Source: Humisphaera borealis (GTDB lineage Bacteria; Planctomycetota; Phycisphaerae; Tepidisphaerales; Tepidisphaeraceae). Taken from it: 64,000 bases of DNA. Position numbers and translations under genes: made by a program. The notes under the pieces were generated by a model. That model saw only the letters and a program-made list of their open reading frames with translations, was not told the origin of the DNA and did not search any database. The stretch covers positions 620,001 through 684,000 of the forward strand of contig NZ_CP063458.1 of the NCBI RefSeq assembly GCF_015169395.1. Reading direction: 5' to 3'. Position 1 is the first letter of the stretch. Each line of letters begins with the position of its first letter. Below, one piece after another: positions 28,570-36,600 of this stretch.

Positions 28570-28743
28570 TCAGAGTGAACGGATCCAGGCCCAGTACGCA
28601 CGTACGAGCCAGACAGACCAGAGCGTCAGCAGGGGGATGAACGCCAGCAGGGTCAGCGGTCGGTCGGGGGCGATGAAGACCGACGCGACGAGCAATGCCA
28701 GTCCTGCGATCACAATCACGTAAAACGAAATGACTTTCCACAT
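28570..28743 (-). CDS. 57-residue membrane protein
   Basis: A short frame starts at ATG 28743 and stops at 28570, 1 bp from the end of the convergent gene. The translation is MWKVISFYVIVIAGLALLV, then ASVFIAPDRPL and TLLAFIPLLTLWSVWLV followed by RAYWAWIRSL. It has two hydrophobic segments separated by a charged APDRP turn, with Trp/Arg at the second interface: a plausible small inner-membrane hairpin. GAGAGAAACACG precedes the start, a weak ribosome binding site. It is divergent from tsaB. Function is unknown. Confidence 0.6.
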   Translation of the reverse strand: MWKVISFYVIVIAGLALLVASVFIAPDRPLTLLAFIPLLTLWSVWLVRAYWAWIRSL

Positions 28744-28821
28744 CGTGTTTCTCTCGAGTCAGCCCGCTGGCGAACGGGGTTCGGGCTGTTTCTATCTCCG
28801 CTTCCGCGTATCCTGAGTCGG

Positions 28822-29550
28822 ATGATACGCGGGTTGGCCATCGAAACGTCCGGCAGGCTGGGATCGGTCGCGCTCGCCGTTGACGGCACGTCAGTTGCCG
28901 AAGACCGCTTTGCACACGGACTTCAGCATGCGGCCGAGATCATTCCGCGCATCGATGCCCTTTGCAAAGCACAGGGGTGGCGGCCGGGCGAGATCGATGA
29001 AATCTACATCTCCACCGGTCCCGGATCGTTCACCGGGCTGCGCATCGGTGTGACGCTCGCCAAGACGCTGGCTTTCGCAACCGGTGCCCGCATCGTCGCC
29101 GTGCCCAGTGCACGCGTGCTGGCGTACAACGCGCCGGCAGAAGCACAGAACGTGGTGATCGTGCTCGATGCCAAGCGCGACCAGATCTTTACGGCCCGCC
29201 TGGCCAAAGGTGCGACCGGTCAGGCTTCGCCTCTGACCGGCGACTGGAACTTCCAGGAGGAGCCGCGACTGGACGCGCTGTCGGCGGCGCTGGCGCGATC
29301 GCCAAGGCCGGTGCACCTGGTCGGCGAAGGCATTCCCTTCCACAGCAAGTTCCTTCCCACCGACGATGGCGTCATTCTCTCGCCCGAGGCCAACTGGACG
29401 GCGCGGGCGACAGTCGTGGCCATGCTCGGCTACGACATGGCCCGCCAGGCGCGCTTCACGACCCCTGACGAACTGCTGCCGGTTTACATTCGCAAACCCG
29501 AGGCCGAGGAGAAATGGGAAGCGGCACAAGCGGCGGCGTCAGAACTTTGA
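28822..29550 (+). CDS. tsaB: tRNA threonylcarbamoyladenosine biosynthesis protein TsaB
   Basis: 242 residues from ATG 28822. TsaB is the non-catalytic partner of TsaD in the universal t6A37 tRNA modification. Family landmarks: IRGLAIETSGRLGSVALAVD at the N-terminus, HAAEIIPRID, the GPGSFTGLRIGVTLAKTLAF block and VVIVLDAKRDQIFTA. The C-terminal PVYIRKPEAEEKWEA agrees with the family end. Length is slightly above the average. Its last 12 bp overlap the end of the convergent zinc-ribbon gene. tsaD, tsaE and tsaC are not in the window. Confidence 0.92.
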   Translation: MIRGLAIETSGRLGSVALAVDGTSVAEDRFAHGLQHAAEIIPRIDALCKAQGWRPGEIDEIYISTGPGSFTGLRIGVTLAKTLAFATGARIVAVPSARVLAYNAPAEAQNVVIVLDAKRDQIFTARLAKGATGQASPLTGDWNFQEEPRLDALSAALARSPRPVHLVGEGIPFHSKFLPTDDGVILSPEANWTARATVVAMLGYDMARQARFTTPDELLPVYIRKPEAEEKWEAAQAAASEL

Positions 29551-30390
29551 AATCATCATCAGCGACAATGCACACCCGATGACCCCCAGAATGATGCCGG
29601 CGATCGCCATGCCCTTGCCGCCGCCGTCACTGCTCTTGCTGATCTGCGAGAACGCGATCAGTCCGAACACCAGCGCCAGCACCGGCGGGATGACTGCGCA
29701 CGCCGCCGGAATGCCAATGATGCCCAGCACGAGTGACGCGACGGCAAACCCATTGCTGCTGCCGGCGGCTTCGAGCGTTGTGCCTTCCATCGTGAAGGGC
29801 ATGCCGCACGCCTTGCAGTTGTTGGCGCTGATGGCGCTCATTCCCGCGCATCGGGGACATCGAATCGCCTGCTTGCCGTCGGAGGTACGAATGATTCCCG
29901 GGGCGCGGTCGCCGGCGGCGGCGTAGGCGTGGACCGGATGCGGGTCCTGCTTGATGATCTGGTTGGTCTTGGGGTCGATCAGCCGGCCGTAGCGATCCAG
30001 GATCGGAATCGTGATGTTGTTGCCGCAGGTGGGGCACTGGCCTTCCTGGGCCGCCATGGACTCGGTCGCTTCGAGCCGCGACGAGCAGAATCCGCAGTTG
30101 AAACCGTAGCGGCGGCCGACCGGTCGCTGCATGAACGCGTTGCCGGGAATCTGCCCGTAAGGGTTCTGAGGCGGCGGCGCAAAGCCGCCGGGGTAGGCAT
30201 CCTGGTAGCCCTGAGCCCCTGCCCCCGATGAAGACCCCGCATGCATCGCCGCCAGCGCCGCCGCAGGATCGGGCGCGGACGACGGTACCCGGAGCACCGT
30301 CTGGCACTTGGGGCACTTCATCAGTTGCCCCACGTAGGCGTCATCGGCTGACAGGTCCGTGTGACAGACGTGGCAGGGGAAGACGATCAT
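29539..30390 (-). CDS. zinc-ribbon membrane protein with DUF4190-like tail
   Basis: 283 residues. Three Cys-rich ribbons are visible: CHVC...CPKC near residues 6-31, CGFC...CPTC near 95-118, and CPRC...CKAC near 178-195. Between them are Gly/Pro/Tyr-rich linkers. The C-terminal 75 residues hold two membrane helices with the [14 protein letters not shown] and [15 protein letters not shown] pattern of DUF4190 proteins. Probably a membrane protein with cytoplasmic zinc-binding ribbons; no enzymatic role is visible. It overlaps tsaB tail to tail by 12 bp. Confidence 0.75.
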   Translation of the reverse strand: MIVFPCHVCHTDLSADDAYVGQLMKCPKCQTVLRVPSSAPDPAAALAAMHAGSSSGAGAQGYQDAYPGGFAPPPQNPYGQIPGNAFMQRPVGRRYGFNCGFCSSRLEATESMAAQEGQCPTCGNNITIPILDRYGRLIDPKTNQIIKQDPHPVHAYAAAGDRAPGIIRTSDGKQAIRCPRCAGMSAISANNCKACGMPFTMEGTTLEAAGSSNGFAVASLVLGIIGIPAACAVIPPVLALVFGLIAFSQISKSSDGGGKGMAIAGIILGVIGCALSLMMISKF

Positions 30391-30425
30391 GACCGCAGCA
30401 GCCTATCCGAAACCGGCGGGCGCGT

Positions 30426-30499
<74 letters not shown>

Positions 30500-30574
30500 G
30501 AACTGCTAGGTGCGCAGGCGAGAGCTGGCAAGCTTCTGGCTAGATTTATTCTCTGCCTGTCGCCTACCGCCCGC

Positions 30575-31027
30575 TCACGCCGACATTCGGATGCTCTGTT
30601 CCATCCGGTCGTCCGGCGCGGGCATGTTGATGCCCTGTGCGGCCTTGGCGGCCTTGTCCTTGCCTAGCTGTTGAAGAAGCATGGACCAGGTCTCCCGCTG
30701 GTACTTGAGGACCGAAACGGCCTCGTCCAGATCTTCGACCCGGTGATCGATGTTCGCCTCCACCAGCTTCCGATAGGCAAAGTTGTAGAGCCCGGCGAGC
30801 TTGGCACACAGTTCGGGGCTTACTTCGTGGCGAAGGGACGAGATCATCTCAGTGATGATCTTCTGACATCGCGAGATGTTGTTGTAGCTCTGTTCCCAAT
30901 TCTTGGCGAGTAACGCAATCCGTCCCTGCTCGGCAAACCGCAGGGCGCCGTCGAACAGCATCATTTGAAGCTGTTCCGGCGTCGCCGTCAGGACACGGGT
31001 GCGGAGATAGCTCTGGGCTGGGTTCAT
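30575..31027 (-). CDS. fliS: flagellar export chaperone FliS
   Basis: 150 residues from ATG 31027. FliS binds the C-terminus of flagellin in the cytoplasm and prevents premature polymerisation. The family opening is clear ([39 protein letters not shown]), followed by [26 protein letters not shown] and the C-terminal helix [16 protein letters not shown]. It lies 157 bp downstream of fliD on the same strand, the usual fliD-fliS order. The presence of fliD and fliS implies a flagellated or swarmer stage. Confidence 0.93.
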
Positions 31028-31184
31028 ACGGCCGTCGATTAGAGACCATTTGTTCGCGCACGCGACTGCTGTTTCTATCGGTCGGGAAGGGGTTTAGGCT
31101 TTGGTGCGAAAGATTCGGGCTGTCGCGAAATGCGTTTCTCGGACGTGGGGCTCGCGTTCAACGTTCGAGCCCGAAAGCGATCCC

Positions 31185-34100
31185 CTACGCCGCCTTCGTC
31201 GATGACAACCCCGACAGCGCCGACTGCTGGTTCTGCAGCCCGGCCAGCACGCTTTCCATGTTCGCGAACTGTCGTTCGAGCCGCGCACGCTTGGACGCGA
31301 CCAGCTTGTCGATGTCGCTCATGCGCTTGTCGTATTGGCTGTTCTTGTCGTCGATCTCGCGATTCTCGCGGGTGATGACGCCGTCGGCGGGGTCGACCAG
31401 CAGATTCAGCCGGCGTTCGATCTGGAATCCGAACCCGCCGCCGGTCTGCCGGCGAAGATCGGTATAGATGTCCTTCCCGTCGTTCGTGCCGGACGAGAAG
31501 GTCCCGCTGATCCCCAGGTCCAACGCCGCGGCCGAACCGTTGAGCGTCGTGATGGCGAAGGTCGAACCGCCGGTGGTGTTGTCGACGATCTTCAGTCCCT
31601 TGCCGTTGTCCTTGATCGAAGCGCTGATCTTCCCGGCCGCCCCATTGTTGATCGACTGGATCAGGTCATTAAGCGTACCGGCCGCGTCGACCGTCACGTT
31701 GAAATTGGTGCCGTCGCGCAGTGTGACCTTGAAGTCGGGTGTCCCGCCGCCGACGGTTCGGACGCCTTTGTTGTCGTTCAGGATGCCGAGCCTGGCGGTG
31801 GATGTCAGCCCGCTGGCGGCCTGCGTGAAGAGGTTCTTGACGGCTTCGCCGTCGGTGGCGAGTGCTTCGCGGAACTTGTCTTCGTCAAACTCCAGCTTCG
31901 CCCCGGAGCCGATCTTGATGCCCACATCAGCCAGGATGCGATAGCGACCGGCGCCCTGCACCAGTCCCTGGATGGACAGGTACATGTCGGTCTCGACCTG
32001 CTGGATGGTGGACTCGCCCAGCAGCAGTCCGCCCTCCTGCTTGTCGGTGTCGTACTTGGTCAATTCCTTCACGCCGTCGGCGATCTCGTTGAACGTGTCT
32101 ACGAAGGTTTTGATCTCCTTGACGACATTGTCCGGGTTGCGAGCCACATTGAGCGTGACCGGCTGGGAACTCACGCCGTGCAGATCGAGATTCACGCCGG
32201 GAATGACCCCGGTAATCTGATTGCTGCTGGACGTCACCAGCAGGGGCTGGGCCGTGCCGACACCGCCGACAAAGACCGCGGCGTCCTGGGCATCGACCAG
32301 GTTGCTGGCATCGAGCCCGGTCGCCCCGGCGTCGAAGGTGATGCGGCCGCTCACACCGGCGTTGAACGCGGTCAGCGACAGCCGGTAGGGGGAGACTCCG
32401 GACCCATCGTTCAGCACGTTGGCGGCGGCACCAAAGCTCAGCGTCTTGATCTTGTCTGTGACGGACTGGAGCGTGTCGGTGGCCAGCACGGCGACCGTCT
32501 TTTCGTAGCTGCCGTCGAGGGTGGTGCCGGTGGCTTCGCCGGCGAGATTGAGGTCGCGGGCGGTGGTGCCGGTGACGTTTTCCACCTTCAGTTTTCCGGC
32601 CCCGCCGGTGGTGTCGGTCAGGAGCAGGCCGTCGCCGTTGGTGTTGATGGACGCCGTCACGCCGGTCGCGCTGGAGTTGATCGCGGTGATGATGTCGCCG
32701 AGAGACTTGCCCGTCGCGTCGGCAATGTTGACGGTGGATTGCCCGCCGGATGCGTTGGTGATCCGGAACGAGCCCGGCGTTACCCCTTTGCCGCCGTTGA
32801 GCTTGGACAACGAGGTCGTTTCACTGAGCCACTTGATCTGCAGATTTGCTCCCCGGGCAATGGGGGTGGCGGTCGAGAAGGTGCCGGCGATTCCCAGACC
32901 TGCTGCTCCGGTTCCGCTGACGTCCGCGATCACAAGGTTTCCGGAGCCGCCGCTGGTATCGGCGATCTGAATCCCGTTGCCGGCCGCGTTAAGGGAAGCC
33001 TTGATGTCGAGGCCGGCGTCGTTGATCGTCTTCAGGATCTCGTTGACCGTCTTCGCGCCGCTGAGGTTGATGTCCTGGTCGGCACCACTGCGGTCCTTGA
33101 TATTGATCGTGCCCAGTGTCAGCCCCGCGCCGCCCTTGAGGTTCCGCACCAGGACGGTGTTGAGGCCGGCGATCACGTCGTTGCCGTTGAGGGTTGCGCC
33201 GGTGCCGTTCTTGGCCAATCCCAAATCGGTTGCGGCCTTGGAGCCGGTCGCGTCGGCGACCGAGAGCGTTCCGCCGCCGCCGGTGTTGTCGGTCAGGCGA
33301 ATGCCGTTGCTGCCGGCGACGAGGCTGGCGGTGAACTTGCCGCCGGAGGCGTCGTTGATCTTGGTCAGCACCTCGCCGATGGTTCGCGCCGTGCCGAGTG
33401 TGACGTTCTTCGTCGATCCGTCGCGGGCGGTGACGACAAAGTCCGGCCCGGCGGCCTTGGTGCGTACGCCCAGGCTGTCGTTGAGCGCCGACAGCGGTGT
33501 GTTGGCACCCAGATAGTTGATGTCCGTCCCGTTGAGCGTGTTCGCCGCGACCGACTGAACGAGCCCCAGGTCGGCGGCGGCCCGGCCGTCGGCGAGGTCG
33601 ATCACGGACAGGTTCTGGTCGGTGGAGCCGGTGGTGTCGGACAGGACGATCTTGTCGCCATCGACGCTGGCGCGAACGCCGATATCGAGCGAGGTGTTGA
33701 TCTTCTTGATGACGTCGTCGAGCGTGATCGCCGACGAGATGTCGACCACGGACGACGACCCGCTGCGGTCGGTGATGCGGAAGAGTCCGCGGTTGACGCC
33801 GGCACCGCCGTTGAGCAGCGCCAGGGGCGTCGAGACGTTCAGGTTCCCGCCGCCCATTTCAATGCTGATGGTGCCGGCTTTGACCGTGGACGTCGGGTCG
33901 GCGTAGCCGCCGGTCACCGACTGCTGGCTGGTCACCAGGCGTGCGACCTGAAACTGGTAGCTGCCGACGGCGGCACCGGGCGAGGTGGTCGCGGTCAGGA
34001 CGTCTTCGTCGTTACTGGTTGCTGTGGCGGCGGTGAAGGTGCTGGGCCGCTGGAAAGTGCGGGCGGAGGTGGTGAGGGTGGTCAGCTTGCCCGAGATGGC

Positions 34101-34244
34101 AACGTAGGCCTCTCGCTGCAGCGACAGTTTGTCCTTGCGCGATTGCAGGAGCGTCTTGGGACGCTCCTCGAGCTTCATCAGCTGATCGATGATGTCTTTG
34201 GAGTTGATCCCGCTGATCAACCCCACGGAACTGCTGATGCTCAT
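31185..34244 (-). CDS. fliD: flagellar hook-associated protein FliD (filament cap), enlarged
   Basis: 1019 residues from ATG 34244. FliD caps the filament tip and guides flagellin assembly. N-terminus: VGLISGINSKDIIDQLMKLE, then FliD_N features (RPKTLLQSRKDKLSLQREAY). C-terminus: FliD_C with DTFNEIADGVKELTKYDTD, GLLLGESTIQQVETDM, LEFDEDKFREALATDGEAV, and a final coiled coil (DKRMSDIDKLVASKRARLER). Usual FliD proteins are about 400-700 residues; the extra length comes from about six copies of a flagellin hook-IN-like motif (for example GKSLGDIITAINSS and KTVNEILKTINDAG). These probably form the outward-facing domains and expose new surface. Confidence 0.93.
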   Translation of the reverse strand: MSISSSVGLISGINSKDIIDQLMKLEERPKTLLQSRKDKLSLQREAYVAISGKLTTLTTSARTFQRPSTFTAATATSNDEDVLTATTSPGAAVGSYQFQVARLVTSQQSVTGGYADPTSTVKAGTISIEMGGGNLNVSTPLALLNGGAGVNRGLFRITDRSGSSSVVDISSAITLDDVIKKINTSLDIGVRASVDGDKIVLSDTTGSTDQNLSVIDLADGRAAADLGLVQSVAANTLNGTDINYLGANTPLSALNDSLGVRTKAAGPDFVVTARDGSTKNVTLGTARTIGEVLTKINDASGGKFTASLVAGSNGIRLTDNTGGGGTLSVADATGSKAATDLGLAKNGTGATLNGNDVIAGLNTVLVRNLKGGAGLTLGTINIKDRSGADQDINLSGAKTVNEILKTINDAGLDIKASLNAAGNGIQIADTSGGSGNLVIADVSGTGAAGLGIAGTFSTATPIARGANLQIKWLSETTSLSKLNGGKGVTPGSFRITNASGGQSTVNIADATGKSLGDIITAINSSATGVTASINTNGDGLLLTDTTGGAGKLKVENVTGTTARDLNLAGEATGTTLDGSYEKTVAVLATDTLQSVTDKIKTLSFGAAANVLNDGSGVSPYRLSLTAFNAGVSGRITFDAGATGLDASNLVDAQDAAVFVGGVGTAQPLLVTSSSNQITGVIPGVNLDLHGVSSQPVTLNVARNPDNVVKEIKTFVDTFNEIADGVKELTKYDTDKQEGGLLLGESTIQQVETDMYLSIQGLVQGAGRYRILADVGIKIGSGAKLEFDEDKFREALATDGEAVKNLFTQAASGLTSTARLGILNDNKGVRTVGGGTPDFKVTLRDGTNFNVTVDAAGTLNDLIQSINNGAAGKISASIKDNGKGLKIVDNTTGGSTFAITTLNGSAAALDLGISGTFSSGTNDGKDIYTDLRRQTGGGFGFQIERRLNLLVDPADGVITRENREIDDKNSQYDKRMSDIDKLVASKRARLERQFANMESVLAGLQNQQSALSGLSSTKAA

Positions 34245-34340
34245 GGGTGTCGGGCGGCGTTCTGGCCGATCACTTCGCCGGCGACTCCATCGCCGATACG
34301 CCGCGACCTTCGTGGCCCGCCGTCAACGCCTCCGTGCGTA

Positions 34341-34598
34341 CTACATCGACCAGATCCTCGACCGTGGATAACCCCAGCCGTCCCGGTGCGAGGTTTGCGT
34401 GGCGGTCTCCGCCGGCGCGTTCTCGGCCGAGTGATCAGAGCTCTCGAGTTCCAGGTGGGCCGCGGCCATGTCGTCGGCGAGATGATCGAGCAGCTCGGGC
34501 CCGATAATCACCTGTTCGAGCCGCCAGCGCCCCATGAAGCGCCGCTGGGCCTGACGAACCGCACGAATCTGCTCGGCCAAGGAAGACAAGTCCCGCAT
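34341..34598 (-). CDS. small protein upstream of fliD
   Basis: 85 residues from ATG 34598, chosen because GGAGG lies 10 nt upstream; an ATG nine codons earlier lacks a site. The first part looks helical (RDLSSLAEQIRAVRQAQRRF and LDHLADDMAAAHLELESSD); the last 30 residues are polar. It ends 96 bp before fliD on the same strand, so it may belong to the flagellar transcript as a small chaperone-like protein, but no FlaG or FliT signature is visible. Confidence 0.45.
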   Translation of the reverse strand: MRDLSSLAEQIRAVRQAQRRFMGRWRLEQVIIGPELLDHLADDMAAAHLELESSDHSAENAPAETATQTSHRDGWGYPRSRIWSM

Positions 34599-34718
34599 GC
34601 CCAAAAGCCTCCGGAAGTTCTCCATCGGGCGGTCCCCGCCCGAAACATCGGTCGACAGGTGGAGTTATCGGAACTTACGGCGTCCGGGCGTGAGGATTTG
34701 CAGAGAGTCGGTGGGGCA

Positions 34719-35438
34719 TCACTGCCCGGCTTGCGTCGATTTCACGTATATCCACGTGCCGAAGAGGGCATCACGATACGCCTCTTCCGCCAGATTCAGC
34801 CCCCGCATCGCCAATTGTTCATGCATCCACCTCGGCTGTTCGGGGAAATCGCAGGTCAGCACGTGTTCAATCGCCGCCCGTCGATCCGCCAGCGGAATGG
34901 AGACCCATTGGGAATCGAGGGCAGTGGTCAACCGCTGGAGGTAGTCATCAAGCGCTTCACCGGCATGTCGAGCCGAGTCGGTCCAGATGAAGCAGCCACC
35001 AGCGCGCAGCAGGCGCGCGATCCGGTCCAGAAGCGGCCCCTTCTGGTCGGTCGGAAAGTGGTGCAGCGAGTAGCTTGCCAGGACAAGGTCGAAGCTGGCT
35101 TCGTCCAGATCGCGGACAACAGCCGCCATGTCACGGCAGATGATTTGCCGATTGCACGCCTGCTGCGTCCCGAAGTGGGGCCTTCGCTCCAGTCGCTCCA
35201 ATGCCGACTCGGACAGATCGACGGCGACGTAGCGACTGATCTCGCTGCCCGACAGGCTTCGCGCCGCCATCTCGCCGTCGCCGGAGCCGAGATCAAGCAC
35301 TTTGAGCGGGCCCTCCATACGACCGATCGACGAGCGGATCGCCGCCGAAATCTCCCGGTGCGCCATCCAGTTGTCGTGGACGATTCGGTCGTAGAGATCC
35401 CATTCGCGGAAGAGGGCTTCGCTTGGACGGGCATTCAT
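34719..35438 (-). CDS. class I SAM-dependent methyltransferase
   Basis: 239 residues. The SAM-binding motif I is VLDLGSGDGE (47-56), an acidic motif II follows at YVAVDLSESALERLE, and motif IV/post-motif is SFDLVLASYSLHHF, with RIARLLRAGGCFIWTD as the next strand. This is the Methyltransf_11/25 pattern. Substrate unknown. It lies upstream of the flagellar group on the same strand with a 120-bp gap and is divergent from rph; the 78-bp region 35439-35516 must contain both promoters. Confidence 0.85.
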   Translation of the reverse strand: MNARPSEALFREWDLYDRIVHDNWMAHREISAAIRSSIGRMEGPLKVLDLGSGDGEMAARSLSGSEISRYVAVDLSESALERLERRPHFGTQQACNRQIICRDMAAVVRDLDEASFDLVLASYSLHHFPTDQKGPLLDRIARLLRAGGCFIWTDSARHAGEALDDYLQRLTTALDSQWVSIPLADRRAAIEHVLTCDFPEQPRWMHEQLAMRGLNLAEEAYRDALFGTWIYVKSTQAGQ

Positions 35439-35516
35439 GATGCCTGCCGTGATACCGCAGGAGAACCACCTGCCACAAGGCGTGAAGATTCCCGGCGTCC
35501 GGCTATAACCTCACCC

Positions 35517-36293
35517 ATGCGACCCGACGGCCGTCCCATTGACCAACTGCGTCCGATCCAAGTCACCCGGAATTTCACCAAGACCGCACCCGGCTCCGTG
35601 CTCTGGCAGCAGGGCAGCACCATGCTGCTCTGCACCGCGTCGGTCAGCCGCGATCTGCCGCCGTGGATGAAGGATGATCGTCCCGGCGGGTGGGTGACGT
35701 GCGACTACGTCATGCTTCCCGGATCGACGCCCCAGCGCAAGCCCTGGCCCAAGACGGGGCACACCGACGGACGCGGGACCGAGATCCAGCGGATCATCGG
35801 CCGATCCCTTCGGGCGGCGGTGGACCTGTCGAAGATCGGCCCCCATACGATCGCGCTGGACTGCCAGGTGCTGCAGGCCGACGGCGGAACCCGCACGGCG
35901 GCAATCTGCGGCGCCTGGGTGGCATTGGCCGATGCATTGGCGGCGCTGCCCAAGGATCTTCCCGGCGCGATGACCGAGCCGCCGGCCGGCGGCGCGATCC
36001 CGGCCCGGCGCGATCCGAAGTATTACGACCCCGCCGGCGCACTGGTCGAGCAGATCGCCGCGGTCAGCGTCGGCATCATCGAAGGGGAAGTGAGGCTTGA
36101 CCTCGATTACTACGACGACAGCCGGGCAGAAGTCGATCTGAACCTCGCGATGACCGGCAACGGGCGGTTCGTGGAGATTCAGGGGTCGAGCGAGCAGGGG
36201 GCGGGCTTCGATCAGAGCCGACTGATGGAGATGATCACGCTGGGAACAGCCGGCTGCCGGCAGTTGTTGGAGGTCCAGCGAAACGCACGCTAG
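35517..36293 (+). CDS. rph: ribonuclease PH
   Basis: 258 residues from ATG 35517. It is a phosphorolytic 3'-5' exoribonuclease that trims tRNA 3' ends. Family blocks: RPDGRPIDQLRPIQVTRNFT, GSVLWQQGSTMLLCTASV, WVTCDYVMLPGSTPQRK, RGTEIQRIIGRSLRAAVDL (the RNA/phosphate-binding Arg region), LDCQVLQADGGTRTAAICG, and DLNLAMTGNGRFVEIQGSSE. An in-frame open frame runs far upstream across fliD on the other strand, but only this terminal part is RNase PH. The divergent gene is a methyltransferase. Confidence 0.95.
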   Translation: MRPDGRPIDQLRPIQVTRNFTKTAPGSVLWQQGSTMLLCTASVSRDLPPWMKDDRPGGWVTCDYVMLPGSTPQRKPWPKTGHTDGRGTEIQRIIGRSLRAAVDLSKIGPHTIALDCQVLQADGGTRTAAICGAWVALADALAALPKDLPGAMTEPPAGGAIPARRDPKYYDPAGALVEQIAAVSVGIIEGEVRLDLDYYDDSRAEVDLNLAMTGNGRFVEIQGSSEQGAGFDQSRLMEMITLGTAGCRQLLEVQRNAR

Positions 36294-36600
36294 TAGGACC
36301 GGCACCAATCGTTGCCAATGAGCGATGTTGTTCGGCAATCTCGGGGTGCCATGGGCTGGCGTACTCGCCTGCCCGTGGCGATGTTGCGGCATCCACGCGT
36401 CGCCACGGGCATCGGAGTGCCGCAGCCCATGACACCCGAAGAAGAGGTAAGAACCAAAGACCATTGCTTCACACGTACCTGTGTTGTGACGTCATTCCGC
36501 GCCGGTACGGCGAACATTCGCTGTATACTCTCGACCATCCTTTCCGCCCTTTGCGGTGTCCTGTCTGCGGGAGTGCGGCCCCTGGCCGCAGCGATTCGCC
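36294..36600. other. spacer with two adjacent palindromes before the FHA-protease gene
   Basis: Arms 36344-36380 and 36401-36437 match at 30 of 37 positions as an inverted repeat; the left arm alone also folds (GCCATGGGC...GCCCGTGGC around TACT). It belongs to the GGGTG-CATGGGC palindrome family seen at 22466. The remaining 160 bp before ATG 36601 contain no recognised site. Confidence 0.55.

Noticed and set aside
31148-31172. Hairpin GGGCTCG...CGAGCCC after fliD as a terminator
   Set aside because: The stem is only 7 bp with an 11-nt loop and no T-run on the relevant strand.
31335-35516. A continuous + strand frame of about 1390 codons leading into RNase PH
   Set aside because: It lies opposite fliD and the methyltransferase, has the composition expected of a complementary frame in high-GC DNA, and only the final 258 codons match a family (RNase PH).
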